DNA of 64,000 bases from Jiulongibacter sp024742395 (lineage in GTDB: Bacteria; Bacteroidota; Bacteroidia; Cytophagales; Spirosomataceae), in assembly GCA_965249455.1 (NCBI GenBank), contig OZ252236.1, positions 2,170,001 through 2,234,000 of the forward strand, given 5' to 3'. How positions within the stretch are numbered: position 1 is the stretch's first letter; each line of letters starts with the position of its first letter. Position numbers and translations under genes: made by a program. Below the pieces are notes generated by a model that ran no database searches, was not told the DNA's origin, and saw only the letters and a list, made by a program, of their open reading frames with translations. Below, piece by piece: positions 8,577-17,904 of this stretch.

Positions 8577-10859
8577 ATGCATTTTCATTCTATCAGTAGA
8601 CTCATAAAAGAACTCTGCCTCTTCCTTTTTGTTTTCAGTTTTCTAACGATACAGGCTCAGGAACCCACCGTAGAAAATATGCCAAACATTGTCCTCATCA
8701 TGGCCGATGATCTGGGAAGTGAGGCCCTTGGAGCTTACGGGGGCACCTCTTATAAAACTCCTGTTTTAAACAAACTGGCTAGAGAAGGTGCTCGTTTTGA
8801 CCAAGCTTATGCTTATCCTTTATGTACGCCTACCAGAGTAAGTCTAATGACGGGTAAATATAATTTTCGTAACTGGAAGGCCTTTGGTATTCTTGATCCC
8901 AAGGAGAGAACTTTTGGACATTTGATGCAAGAACAAGGATACAAAACTTGTATGGCAGGCAAATGGCAGCTTCAGAGTTATGATCCTCCGGGTTTTGAAG
9001 GATCGAAGCTAAGAAGAAACACAGGAATGAAAGTCGAAGATGCCGGTTTTGACGAATACGCTATGTTTCATGTTGGCGATACTGAGGAGAAAGGTAGTCG
9101 CTATCCAGATCCAATGATTTATCAAAACGGCTCTTTTTTAAAGAATACCAATGACAAATACGGTCCGGATGTTTTTGTTGATTTTATCAACGATTTCATT
9201 GACAGAACCTCTGATCAGCCTTTTTTCGTGTATTACCCAATGGCTTTGACGCATCCACCTTTTCAGCCAACACCAGATAGCGAAGTTTGGGCAGATAAAA
9301 CGAAAAGACATAAATCATCGGGAAATCATTTTGGCGATATGGTGACTTATGCCGATAAGCTGGTGGGTAAAATTCTGGATCAGCTGGAGGCCTCCGGCCT
9401 GCGTGAGAATACGTTGGTGCTTTTTTATACCGACAATGGTACACACCAGAGCATTGTCTCAATGAAAGGGGACAAGGCAGTAAAAGGAGCTAAAAGCGAA
9501 ACGATTGACAATGGCACAAGGGTGCCTTTGATTGCAAGTTGGCCTGGAAAAATTGCTCCGCAAGTAAGTCATCAGATGGTAGCACCTTCAGATTTTCTTC
9601 CCACACTTTTCGAGGTAATTGGCAGAGAGCTACCTGCTACCACTTTAACAGACGGCGAAAGCTTTTGGGGAGGACTGCTGGGAATGCCGAAAACTGACAG
9701 GAGAGATTGGGTCATGATTGACCATAACCCAAGACCCGGATTTGACAAAGAGCATATTGCCCCTGCACGTTTTGTGAAAGGTGAACGCTATAAATTATAC
9801 GATGATGGCCGATTCTATGATACACAGCTAGATGAACTGGAATTGAATCCAATCAAAAATATACCTCAGGACCTCAAATCATTGAAAGTAAAATACGCTT
9901 CAATACTTGATTCTTTAACCAGGTACCGCACTTTTGGAGCCTTGAAATCCTTTGACCCGGCTTTTGATAAAATTGTGCCTCCGCATACTAAAATAGAGGT
10001 ACTGGGCGAAGGTTTTACCTGGACAGAAGGCCCTGTTTGGGTAGAAAAGGAACAAGCTTTTCTCTTTTCTGATGTACCCAGAAATGTCATTTATAAATGG
10101 ACTGATGCAGGAGGTATAGAACTCTTTCTTGAGAAATCGGGCTATACGGGTACCAAAAAACGAAAAGGAGGCAAAGGAAGTAACGGTTTGGCCGTAGATC
10201 ACGATGGGAATTTATTGATCTGTCGGGATGGTGATAGAGAAATAGCACGCCTGGCCAGTACGTATAAAAACCCTGTTCCTGTTTTTGAAACTTTAGTGAC
10301 GCATTATCAAGGGAAAAAGCTTACAAGTCCTAATGATCTTGTCCTGGATAAAGAAGGCAATATTTATTTCACAGATCCTCCCTATGGTCTGGACCCTGAC
10401 CTGGAGCCAGAGCTTGATTTTAGTGGTATTTTTAAATTGCACACCGATGGTCGTTTAGAGCTGATTGCTAAAGATCTATCGAGGCCAAACGGATTGGCTC
10501 TTTCTCCTGATGAACAGAAACTATATGTGGCTAACTCGGCTAATGCTACTATGATGGTGTATGACCTAAAAAGCGGGCAATTCCCAGCCAAAGGGCAGTT
10601 ATTCTTTGATTTTAAGAAGTTGGTTGCCGAAAGTCTGAGCAAACAACAACCAGACGGAATGGATATTACCAAAGAAGGCATCCTTTTTCTGGCGGGGCCA
10701 GATGGCGTTTTAGTAATTTCACCTGAAGGCAAACATCTGGGAACGCTCTATACAGGAAAGAAAACATCTAATTGCGTGCTGAGTGATGATGAGAAAACAC
10801 TTTACGTTACCTGTGATGATTATGTACTAAGGATTGTTTTGGGCTATAAAATGGGCTAG
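8577..10859 (+). CDS. Sulfatase fused to SMP-30/gluconolactonase-like propeller
   Basis: 760 residues with a signal peptide (to IQAQ). Residues ~35-445 form a type I sulfatase: NIVLIMADDLG with the metal aspartates, then CTPTR at Cys83, the C-x-P-x-R motif whose Cys becomes formylglycine, then MAGKWQL and YTDNGTH. Residues ~460-760 are a separate SMP-30/gluconolactonase-like six-bladed propeller (GFTWTEGPVW, GSNGLAVDHDGNLLICRDGD, SPNDLVLDKEGNIYFTDPPY, RPNGLALSPDEQKLYVANS). The enzyme would act in the periplasm or outside. It may desulfate a sugar and then open a lactone or bind a product; that coupling is inference. An unsplit reading frame argues against a sequencing artefact. Confidence 0.9.
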   Translation: MHFHSISRLIKELCLFLFVFSFLTIQAQEPTVENMPNIVLIMADDLGSEALGAYGGTSYKTPVLNKLAREGARFDQAYAYPLCTPTRVSLMTGKYNFRNWKAFGILDPKERTFGHLMQEQGYKTCMAGKWQLQSYDPPGFEGSKLRRNTGMKVEDAGFDEYAMFHVGDTEEKGSRYPDPMIYQNGSFLKNTNDKYGPDVFVDFINDFIDRTSDQPFFVYYPMALTHPPFQPTPDSEVWADKTKRHKSSGNHFGDMVTYADKLVGKILDQLEASGLRENTLVLFYTDNGTHQSIVSMKGDKAVKGAKSETIDNGTRVPLIASWPGKIAPQVSHQMVAPSDFLPTLFEVIGRELPATTLTDGESFWGGLLGMPKTDRRDWVMIDHNPRPGFDKEHIAPARFVKGERYKLYDDGRFYDTQLDELELNPIKNIPQDLKSLKVKYASILDSLTRYRTFGALKSFDPAFDKIVPPHTKIEVLGEGFTWTEGPVWVEKEQAFLFSDVPRNVIYKWTDAGGIELFLEKSGYTGTKKRKGGKGSNGLAVDHDGNLLICRDGDREIARLASTYKNPVPVFETLVTHYQGKKLTSPNDLVLDKEGNIYFTDPPYGLDPDLEPELDFSGIFKLHTDGRLELIAKDLSRPNGLALSPDEQKLYVANSANATMMVYDLKSGQFPAKGQLFFDFKKLVAESLSKQQPDGMDITKEGILFLAGPDGVLVISPEGKHLGTLYTGKKTSNCVLSDDEKTLYVTCDDYVLRIVLGYKMG

Positions 10860-10946
10860 GTCTTAGCAAGGCGTTAAAATTGTTTGATGCACAATAGAGA
10901 GATAATTGTCAGGGATAAACCTTATTTTAGGTGAAAAATCAGCAAT

Positions 10947-11429
10947 ATGACAATACTCAGCATCAATGGGAAGGAGCATGAGCTTGAAGTAGCATCAGAT
11001 ACCCCACTTCTCTGGGTTATTCGTGAACAGGTAGGACTTACAGGCACTAAATTTGGCTGCGGAATGGCTCAATGCGGAGCCTGCACCATTCATTTAAATG
11101 GCTCGGCTATAAGGTCTTGCATAACACCTTTGAGTGCTGCCGAAGGTCAGGAAATTACCACTATTGAAGGCATTGCTCCCGGCAAAGAAGAACTGCATGC
11201 GGTGCAAAAAGCATGGGTAGCCCAACAAGTACCTCAGTGTGGCTATTGCCAGTCTGGTCAAATTATGTCAGCTGTGGCTTTGCTGAAAGAAAATCCTAAT
11301 CCTACGGAAGAAGATATTGATACCGCTATGAGCGGAAACATTTGCCGATGCGGCATGTATTCCAGAATTAAAAGAGGAATATTGATAGCTGCTGCCGAAT
11401 TGCAAAACACCAAAACGCCGAAAGCATGA
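10947..11429 (+). CDS. 2Fe-2S subunit of molybdenum hydroxylase (isoquinoline 1-oxidoreductase alpha-like)
   Basis: 160 residues with two iron-sulfur domains. The plant-ferredoxin-type motif is CGMAQCGACTIHLNG and the second cluster uses CGYCQSGQ and GNICRCGMYSRIK. This small subunit passes electrons from the molybdopterin subunit in aldehyde oxidase/isoquinoline oxidoreductase-type enzymes. The stop overlaps the large-subunit ATG by 4 bp (ATGA), showing translational coupling. No FAD subunit is adjacent, as is usual for IorAB-type enzymes, which donate to cytochromes or quinones. Confidence 0.92.
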   Translation: MTILSINGKEHELEVASDTPLLWVIREQVGLTGTKFGCGMAQCGACTIHLNGSAIRSCITPLSAAEGQEITTIEGIAPGKEELHAVQKAWVAQQVPQCGYCQSGQIMSAVALLKENPNPTEEDIDTAMSGNICRCGMYSRIKRGILIAAAELQNTKTPKA

Positions 11430-13624
11430 AAAAGTGGACTAGAAGAGCTTTTATCGGAGCAGGAGTATTAGCGGGAGGGGCTGCAGTTTTTGGTGTGGCC
11501 ATCAGGCCGGGTAACAGAGCCGGGAAGGTCAAAGTTTTGGTAGCTGAAAAAGACGAAACATTGATCAATATCTGGCTAAAAATTGGGGCGGATAATGTGA
11601 TAACGGCGATTGTCCCTCATGCCGAAATGGGGCAAGGTGTTCATACTGCACTGGCCATGATGCTGGCAGATGAATTAGATGCTGATTGGCAGATGATCAG
11701 AATAGAAGAAGCTCCGGCCAATAAGGAATACGCCAGTGGGGGTGTTATTCGGGGTTTTGCAGGGGTCACAGGTGATTTTCCGGCCTTGATGCAAGACACC
11801 ATGAATGGCCTTTTTAACACCATAGCTCGGGTTATGAGTATGGAGCTCACCGGTGGCAGTGCTTCAGTAAGGTTCACAGGTAAGTTTATTATGCGTGTAG
11901 CCGGGGCGGCTGCCAAGCAAATGATCAAACAAGCGGCTGCTAAAGAATGGAAGGTTCCTGTAGAGGAAGTAAGTACATCCATGAGTAGGGTAAGCCACCA
12001 GAAAACAGGTCAAACAGAAACTTATGCTCATTTTGCGGCTGAAGCTGCCCAGATGGATATGCCTGTACAACCCGTTTTAAAAGATCCTTCTGAATTTACG
12101 ATCATGGGGACTGATATTCAGCGAAACGACATACCCGCTAAAGTTAAGGGTACGGCTCAATACGGAATGGATGTCAAATTACCCGATATGAAGTATTCTA
12201 CCATTAAGTCGGTGCCGGTTTTTGGGAATGCAATTCTGAGTGTAGATAAAAGCAAACTTCAGAAAAGAGGAGCTTATCAAAAGGTTATACATAATGATAA
12301 AGCCGTAGCGGTGGTGGCTGATGGGTATTGGTTGGCTAAAAAAAGCCTGGAAGATCTGCAGATTGAATACAAAAAGAACGAAAAAAATGAACTGAGCACT
12401 GCTACTATTTTTGCCAATTTTCGTACCGATCTTGACGAAGGTAACGGGCTGAAGAAAGACCATTATATTGGAGATGCGGAGAAGGTTTTTGATGAAGGAG
12501 GTGAAGTGATAGAAGGAGAATATAGAGTGCCTTTTCTGGCTCATACAGCCATGGAGCCAATGAATTGCACGGTATGGCTTCAGGAACAGAAATGTGAAGT
12601 ATGGATAGGCTGTCAAAACCCGTTAGGGATACAAAAAGCGGTTGCCAAAATAGTAAACCTCGATAAAGAGGATATACATGTATATAACCAATATTTGGGT
12701 GGAGGTTTTGGGCGGAAATCAGAGACGGATGTGGCAGAACAGGCGGCTAAAATAGCACTGGAAGTACCATTTCCGGTGAAACTGATCTGGTCAAGGGAAG
12801 AAGATGTGCAGCAAGATAAATTCAGAGAAGCCAGTATTAGTCGTTTTAAAGCGGTTTTAGATAGCGACGGAGGCATTAGAGCCTGGCAAAACCGATATAC
12901 TTTTAAGCATCATCCGCCTGAGGCTTCATTACCACCTTATACTATAGCTAACCAAGACATAGCTCATCTGACACCAGAAACTCATATTCCTTGGGGAAAC
13001 TGGCGGAGTGTTGACCACTCAAAACATGGCTTTTTTGTGGAGTCTTTTGTAGATGAACTGGCTCATGCAGCAGGAAAAGACCCTGTAGCGTTTAGAATGG
13101 ATTTGCTAAAAGAGAATCCTCGAATGCAAAAGGTGCTGTCTATGGCAGCTGAAAAGGCCAACTGGGGCAGCCCTTTAGAGGAAGGAAAAGGAAGGGGTGT
13201 TTCTATAGTAGAATCATTTGGCAGCATTGTAGCAGAAGTGGCAGAGGTAAGTATAAATCAGGAGGGAAAAGTGGCGGTGGATAAAGTGATTTGTGTAGCT
13301 GATGCCGGTTATGTGGTACACCCGGATGCCTTTATAGCACAAATGGAAAGCGGAATTATTTTTGGGCTAACAGCGGCTTTATACGGCGAGATAAATATTG
13401 AAAATGGAGCTGTAAAGGAAAGTAATTTTCATGATTACCAAATGCTAAGAATGAATGAAGCTCCAAAGATTGACACTTACATTATTAATAGCGGAGAAGC
13501 CATGGGTGGAGCCGGAGAACCAAGTACACCTGGAATTGCCCCTGCAGTATGCAACGCCATTTTTGCCGCCACCGGTACCAGAATCAGGGAGTTGCCGATT
13601 AGAAAGGTGGTAGAGGTGTTTTAA
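11426..13624 (+). CDS. Molybdopterin-binding large subunit (isoquinoline 1-oxidoreductase beta-like)
   Basis: 732 residues. The N-terminus is a twin-arginine signal (MKKWTRRAFIGAGVLAGGAA), implying folding with cofactor in the cytoplasm and export by Tat. Molybdopterin-domain motifs include VPHAEMGQGVHTALAMMLAD, YLGGGFGRKSETDV, WGNWRSVDHSKHGFFVESF and a C-terminal GGAGEPSTPGIAPAVCNAI containing the likely catalytic Glu. Family members hydroxylate N-heterocycles or oxidise aldehydes; the substrate here is unknown. It partners with the upstream 2Fe-2S protein. Confidence 0.92.
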   Translation: MKKWTRRAFIGAGVLAGGAAVFGVAIRPGNRAGKVKVLVAEKDETLINIWLKIGADNVITAIVPHAEMGQGVHTALAMMLADELDADWQMIRIEEAPANKEYASGGVIRGFAGVTGDFPALMQDTMNGLFNTIARVMSMELTGGSASVRFTGKFIMRVAGAAAKQMIKQAAAKEWKVPVEEVSTSMSRVSHQKTGQTETYAHFAAEAAQMDMPVQPVLKDPSEFTIMGTDIQRNDIPAKVKGTAQYGMDVKLPDMKYSTIKSVPVFGNAILSVDKSKLQKRGAYQKVIHNDKAVAVVADGYWLAKKSLEDLQIEYKKNEKNELSTATIFANFRTDLDEGNGLKKDHYIGDAEKVFDEGGEVIEGEYRVPFLAHTAMEPMNCTVWLQEQKCEVWIGCQNPLGIQKAVAKIVNLDKEDIHVYNQYLGGGFGRKSETDVAEQAAKIALEVPFPVKLIWSREEDVQQDKFREASISRFKAVLDSDGGIRAWQNRYTFKHHPPEASLPPYTIANQDIAHLTPETHIPWGNWRSVDHSKHGFFVESFVDELAHAAGKDPVAFRMDLLKENPRMQKVLSMAAEKANWGSPLEEGKGRGVSIVESFGSIVAEVAEVSINQEGKVAVDKVICVADAGYVVHPDAFIAQMESGIIFGLTAALYGEINIENGAVKESNFHDYQMLRMNEAPKIDTYIINSGEAMGGAGEPSTPGIAPAVCNAIFAATGTRIRELPIRKVVEVF

Positions 13625-13669
13625 TAAATGATAAATAAAATTCTGTTGAGGAGTTTTTAGATAGAATGC

Positions 13670-13708
13670 AAAAAAGCCCGACTCTCTTTTAAAGGTTGAG
13701 TCGGACTT
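13670..13708 (-). terminator. Rho-independent terminator of the degraded minus-strand gene
   Basis: Read on the minus strand: AAGTCCGACTC, a 13-nt loop, GAGTCGGGCTT and a run of T. The 11-bp stem has one wobble. It lies 22 bp beyond the stop of the remnant at 13730, so it probably belonged to that gene. Confidence 0.75.
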
Positions 13709-13729
13709 TAAATAGGCTTAATAAATTGG

Positions 13730-14029
13730 TTATATTGTATGTTTATGACCAGGTAAATGGCTACTGAGTCCTGTAACTGAGTAGTCAAATTTCATCAGAC
13801 TTTTGTTGTGGTGCTCTGCCAGTGCGTAATGTTCATAAAGAGTTTTTACGCCATTGCTATTAATCATTTGAGCAAAAACACCGTAATCTCCACCATTTGA
13901 AGTAGATGGATTGTCAGGAATTCTTGTAATGGTATGAATATGATTATAATCGGCAATGGTACCTGAATTTGCCCCGGTAGAACCTTCTGTATTGAACTCG
14001 GTCCATAAATACGGAATGTATATTCTGTA
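13730..14029 (-). pseudogene. C-terminal remnant of an unidentified protein
   Basis: Reading the minus strand gives about 99 codons with no start codon and an in-frame TAA just upstream (near 14035). The peptide begins YRIYIPYLWTEFNTEGSTG and ends with LSSHLPGHKHTI. It has normal amino-acid composition and is followed by a proper terminator, so it looks like the 3' end of a once-functional gene whose 5' part has been lost. I do not recognise the family. Confidence 0.55.
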
Positions 14030-14231
14030 ATTTTAAATAGCAACTAAAGCAAACTACCAGAAAGAAGGAATGGCGATTTCTTGTTTTGCTTCAGTTGATA
14101 GCTCAAAAGTGGGGGATAAGCAGGTGTAAAATGTTTGAAATAGGAGTTTTATAGACCTTTGTGACTGATATGTTATGAATTTAGGGTTATGCTTGAAGAT
14201 ATTTTTGAAACAGAAAAATTTTTAGGAGGTT

Positions 14232-14813
14232 TCATCTAAAGGCCTTGGGCAATTGTTCCAGGGAAGCTTGCTGTGCTATTTCCTCAATTCTTTTTTGCCG
14301 GGTTTCGTCTCTTTTTGCAGAGACTATCCAGTAGAGCAGGATTTTCTTTTTAGAATTGCTCAAACTCATAAAGTAATCTTTTGATCTTTTATAAGATGAA
14401 AAGGCCATTTCTAAATCCTCAGGAATGACTAAAGCATCCACCTCATCCAGGAATGACCAGGAGCCGTTTTCTTTGGCTATGGCAATACTATCCAGGCCGG
14501 CTTTTTTCATGAGACCTTCCTCTATCAGTTTTTCTATTTTGTCTTTGTTTATCTTCGACCAAATACTTTTAGCTTTTCTTGGACTGAAGTATTGAAGATA
14601 GCTTTCCTTGTCTCGAGTTACTTTTTTGCTGTCAATCCACCCAAAACATAGAGCTTCATCCACCGCTTCACTCCAGCTTAAGGAAGGCTTATCAGAGCTT
14701 TTTTTGTAGAATAAGAGCCAAACAGCTACTTGGCTTTGATGGTTTTCTGCCAGCCACTTTCGCCAATCTTTACGGTTCTTAGGATAAAAAGTTTCTATGT
14801 TTTTAACAGACAT
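14232..14813 (-). CDS. YdeI/OmpD-associated family protein
   Basis: 193 residues, soluble, no signal peptide. It matches the bacteriocin-protection/YdeI-like family through VWLLFYKKSS, LSWSEAVDEALCFGWIDSKK, YFSPRKAKSIWSKINKDKI and a C-terminal helical KRIEEIAQQ region. Biochemical function in this family is poorly known; some members are tied to peptide or stress resistance. It is divergent from the HxlR regulator 98 bp away, which could control it. Confidence 0.8.
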   Translation of the reverse strand: MSVKNIETFYPKNRKDWRKWLAENHQSQVAVWLLFYKKSSDKPSLSWSEAVDEALCFGWIDSKKVTRDKESYLQYFSPRKAKSIWSKINKDKIEKLIEEGLMKKAGLDSIAIAKENGSWSFLDEVDALVIPEDLEMAFSSYKRSKDYFMSLSNSKKKILLYWIVSAKRDETRQKRIEEIAQQASLEQLPKAFR

Positions 14814-14911
14814 TTATTGCTTTAGAAAGTGATTTTTGACTTAATAGAATGAAAACTAAGAATTATCTTTACAAAACGCTGAATTGTAGATGATAAATAA
14901 TCAGAATCGTC

Positions 14912-15277
14912 ATGTATCATTTTAAAGGAAAGGAATATCCCTGCTGTGCCAGTCTTACCATGGGGATCATTGGTGGCAAATGGAAAACCGTGATTTTGTT
15001 TCATCTGATTGGCGGAAAGTTACGCTATAATGAGCTTAGAAAAGAAATGCCTACGGTAACGGAACGAACCTTGAGTTTACAACTTAAAACTTTAGAAGAA
15101 GACGGCATTATTCATCGCAAAGTTTATACCTCCAAGCCCCCTTTGAAAGTTGAGTATTCGCTTACAGAGTTTGGAAAAACACTGATTCCGGTAATTAAGT
15201 CTATTACAGAATGGGGTGTGTCTGTTGCGGAAAACAAAGACGAGGCGTTAGTAAAACAAAAGACTCCAGTAGCCTGA
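14912..15277 (+). CDS. HxlR-family winged-helix transcriptional regulator
   Basis: 121 residues with the HxlR signature: CCASLTMGIIGGKWKTVILF (an N-terminal Cys pair and GGKWK helix), RYNELRKEMPTVTERTLSLQ recognition helix, then EYSLTEFGKTL. Family members are redox- or aldehyde-responsive repressors that often act on a neighbouring oxidoreductase. Candidates here are the divergent YdeI-like gene and the DUF4437/nitroreductase pair that converges on it. The nearby cysteines (residues 11-12) could be redox sensors; this is inference. Confidence 0.9.
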   Translation: MYHFKGKEYPCCASLTMGIIGGKWKTVILFHLIGGKLRYNELRKEMPTVTERTLSLQLKTLEEDGIIHRKVYTSKPPLKVEYSLTEFGKTLIPVIKSITEWGVSVAENKDEALVKQKTPVA

Positions 15278-15310
15278 ACTAAGGGAGTCTGAAACGTTTG
15301 GTGAGTTATA

Positions 15311-16132
15311 TTAATTGCTTACTGTAAAAGCACCGTTTGATCTTATATAAAGGGTACTGCTTTCTCCATCTGAAGTAGAAAGTAAATGGTTTGCCTTACC
15401 TTCAGAACTGAAATAACTGCCGGGGTCAAGCGAAGTCTTTTCTTTTTTTAACTGATAGATGGGATTTCCCTGTATTACCACTGCATGAAAAATACTGCCC
15501 TCACTTTGGATCTTTCCCCTAAAATTAGCCGGAATTCTAATCAGGCTACCTTTCAGATCTTTGTTTTTCCATAAAAAGGCTATTTCTGCTTCTGTATTTT
15601 TCACATAAACAGACTCGGTAGCATTTTGCCAAACGATGTTCGAGGCGTCAATATTGACAGGTCTTTCGCCTTCATCAAAAGCCTCCTCTGTAGGTTTTAC
15701 CAGGTACGGACCTTTGTCTATCTCTACATAGGCAATGGTGCTGCTCCCTTTGGCAGCTGTTATATGAGCCTCGCCCGCCGGCTGAGTCCAAAAGGAGCCT
15801 GTAGGCATCCACATTTTTTCGGCTTCCGGGTCATCATTATGAACCCATCCGCTGAGTACTACAGCACGGTAAGTCACATTATGTATATGGGCTGGCGAAG
15901 AGAATCCATCTTTAAATTCTGCCAGAAAGCCAGTAGCTTCTGTACCGTTTCGGTTGCCCCAGATGGTTCCCGCTTTTGGACTTTGATCTCCTCTGGCCGG
16001 ATTTAATTTTTCCCAGATTATTTCTGAAGAGTGTTTAACTGTGACCTTTGTATCTGCTTCACTTTTTTCTTCATTTTGACATGACATGAAAACTAAAGCG
16101 AGCATTAGGCCGGATAAAAGATTTTTTTTCAT
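15311..16132 (-). CDS. DUF4437 cupin-like lipoprotein
   Basis: 273 residues with a lipoprotein signal (ALVFMSC, Cys18). Two cupin-like halves are visible. The first carries HIHNVTYRAVVLSGWVHNDD and FWTQPAGEAHITAA, with His residues in metal-binding positions, and the second is a degenerate copy (FHAVVIQGNPIYQL). It matches DUF4437; the substrate is unknown. It lies 11 bp downstream of the nitroreductase gene on the same strand, so the two form an operon. Confidence 0.82.
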   Translation of the reverse strand: MKKNLLSGLMLALVFMSCQNEEKSEADTKVTVKHSSEIIWEKLNPARGDQSPKAGTIWGNRNGTEATGFLAEFKDGFSSPAHIHNVTYRAVVLSGWVHNDDPEAEKMWMPTGSFWTQPAGEAHITAAKGSSTIAYVEIDKGPYLVKPTEEAFDEGERPVNIDASNIVWQNATESVYVKNTEAEIAFLWKNKDLKGSLIRIPANFRGKIQSEGSIFHAVVIQGNPIYQLKKEKTSLDPGSYFSSEGKANHLLSTSDGESSTLYIRSNGAFTVSN

Positions 16133-16143
16133 GATGCTCTAAT

Positions 16144-16818
16144 CTATTTCCAGGTGACAATATCTGCTAAGTCTCTTCTTGATTTTGCAAACTCTGGTGC
16201 AGCTTTTCTGTGACCAAATGCTACCATAAATGACAGGCCATATTTGTTTGTGTCTACGCCAAACTTCTCTCTTAATAAAGCCTCAGCTTTTTCCTGATGA
16301 AAGCCTTCTATAGGGCAGCTATCTATACCTACCATTGCCGCAGCGGTCATCATATTTCCTAGGGCTATATAAATCTGTTTTGAGGACCAGTCAAATAGTT
16401 TTTTATCTGTGTCCAACTCAAAGTCTCTCTCCTGGAACTCTCGGTAAAACTTCATGTATACTTCTATCACTTCGGCAGGCATTTTCTTTACCTCTTTTAG
16501 CATGTGCGAGATATAGTCTGAATCCCATTTTACCATTGGGGCTTTCATGCTCAGACCTAAAACGAAATGACTGGACGTATCTAATTTGAGTGGAGCTCCC
16601 CAAGCCACAGGTTTTAATAACTCTCTTAATTCCGGATCTTGAACCACTATAAAATGCCATGGTTCAAAACCAAAAGAGCTGGGTGACAAGTTGGCTGTTT
16701 GAAGCAAAAAGTTGATTTCTTCTTCGGAAAGTTTTTTAGTGGCATCAAACTCTTTAGTGGCATGACGAAACTGAAAGGCATTAATAATATCTGTTTTTGA
16801 AATTTCAGAAGTGTTCAT
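16144..16818 (-). CDS. NAD(P)H-dependent nitroreductase-family oxidoreductase
   Basis: 224 residues of the FMN-dependent nitroreductase fold, NfsB-like. FQFRHATKEFD gives the N-terminal FMN-phosphate-binding segment, NLSPSSFGFEPWHFIVV and a C-terminal GLSFMVAFGHRKAAPEFAKS complete the pocket. It would reduce nitro-aromatics, quinones or similar electrophiles using NAD(P)H. It is the first gene of an operon with the DUF4437 lipoprotein and has an unusually clear Bacteroidota promoter upstream. Confidence 0.9.
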   Translation of the reverse strand: MNTSEISKTDIINAFQFRHATKEFDATKKLSEEEINFLLQTANLSPSSFGFEPWHFIVVQDPELRELLKPVAWGAPLKLDTSSHFVLGLSMKAPMVKWDSDYISHMLKEVKKMPAEVIEVYMKFYREFQERDFELDTDKKLFDWSSKQIYIALGNMMTAAAMVGIDSCPIEGFHQEKAEALLREKFGVDTNKYGLSFMVAFGHRKAAPEFAKSRRDLADIVTWK

Positions 16819-16851
16819 TACTATTATTTTGTACTATAAAAATTATAGCTG

Positions 16852-16882
16852 CAAAACTAAATATAGCAGATGGGTCACGCAA
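16852..16882 (-). promoter_or_regulatory. Bacteroidota sigma promoter of the nitroreductase operon
   Basis: On the minus strand a -33 TTG (16880-16882) and a -7 box TAGTTTTG (16852-16859, consensus TAnnTTTG) are separated by 20 nt, the spacing expected for the Bacteroidota housekeeping sigma. The -7 box lies 33 nt before the ATG. Confidence 0.65.
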
Positions 16883-17202
16883 TAACGGTCAAAAAGGATA
16901 GTACCCTTAGTCGGTAGAAGTATAGGAGAATTTTTGCAAGAAGCCATTGGCTTGAAAAGTCTTAATGCTCTGATTATGAGCTTTTTTTATCTCTTAGCAT
17001 TCTGGGGATAATGGGTTTTTCTTAATTAAAGGATTCTTGTTAATGCCGCGTTAAGAACCAATTGATAACTATGATTTTGGCTCCTCATGGACCTATGACG
17101 TTTTATGTAAGTCGGAGAAACCAGTTTGATTTTACGGTATTTTGACATTTTCAATTTGCTCTTCTCTTTTTAAGAGAATGAATATTGACAGACAAAAATT
17201 AA
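16883..17202. other. Intergenic region without recognised features
   Basis: About 320 bp between the nitroreductase promoter and the terminator of the DUF4386 gene. Several A/T runs and stop codons occur in all frames; I see no gene. Confidence 0.5.
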
Positions 17203-17225
17203 AATGAGGGCTATCAGCCCTCATT
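17203..17225 (-). terminator. Terminator of the MDR/DUF4386 operon
   Basis: AATGAGGGCT, loop of 3, AGCCCTCATT, followed on the minus strand by TTAATTTTTG. It lies immediately after the DUF4386 stop. Confidence 0.75.
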
Positions 17226-17232
17226 GATTCCT

Positions 17233-17904
17233 TTAAAATGACTTCTTTTTTGAAACGGAATAGTAGATTAGCCAAAAGGCAAAGGCCAGTTCTCCTATAG
17301 CCATGGGAGCCGTTAATACATTTTCAAGTCTCTCAAACTGGCTCCAGTCATTCGGATATATGCTTTTTTGAATATTCACTAGTAAGTAGGAGAATGAGGC
17401 CAATAAAAGCATCCAGCCAAAAATTTTATGCATAAGCTCAGGTGATTTAAAGCATAGAACGGAAAGCCCGAAGAGATGTATTCCAAAAGGGATTAATCCT
17501 AAAGTCCAGGTGTATTCAAAGGCATTAAAATACCATAAGATCTCCGGACTATTTTGACCAGAATTCAGGTAGGCAAGACTTTGTGCCAGAAAAACGATGG
17601 CTACTGCCAGGAAGCCACAGTATACATAACGGAAAATGGCCGTGAGTTTAGAAATGATCGGGTGCTCGTCTTCAAAGAACCTTAGTAAAGACCATGAAAC
17701 AATGATATCTAGAATGAATATCAGAGCCCAACCTACTAGACTGCTAATGAATAAACCGGTATGGGCCTCCAGATTTTTTAGGGTGAATTGATAATCTCCC
17801 TTGTTGATTAGGGTCATATAAACATATCCATAGGAGTAAGCCGCAATGACGGCCATCAGTAGGAGAGAGACGCCTGCAATAAGTGCTAGTTTTTTATTAT
17901 TCAT
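17233..17904 (-). CDS. DUF4386 family membrane protein
   Basis: 223 residues with about six hydrophobic segments, starting LALIAGVSLLLMAVIAAYSY and containing GWALIFILDIIVSWSLLRFF. It matches DUF4386, a family of small inner-membrane proteins of unknown role. The start overlaps the end of the upstream dehydrogenase gene by 8 bp, so the two are co-expressed. The large AraC/TPR regulator upstream on the same strand may control the pair. Confidence 0.8.
   Translation of the reverse strand: MNNKKLALIAGVSLLLMAVIAAYSYGYVYMTLINKGDYQFTLKNLEAHTGLFISSLVGWALIFILDIIVSWSLLRFFEDEHPIISKLTAIFRYVYCGFLAVAIVFLAQSLAYLNSGQNSPEILWYFNAFEYTWTLGLIPFGIHLFGLSVLCFKSPELMHKIFGWMLLLASFSYLLVNIQKSIYPNDWSQFERLENVLTAPMAIGELAFAFWLIYYSVSKKKSF

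Larger units (their letters stand above)
13625..14231. other. 607-bp region with a degraded gene and terminator
   Basis: No intact gene. It holds a minus-strand terminator and the C-terminal remnant of a gene (both listed separately). 14030-14231 shows no recognisable coding or RNA feature. Confidence 0.6.

Noticed and set aside
15261..15290. Terminator after HxlR (AGACTCC/GGAGTCT)
   Set aside because: Short stem and no T-run; could be chance.
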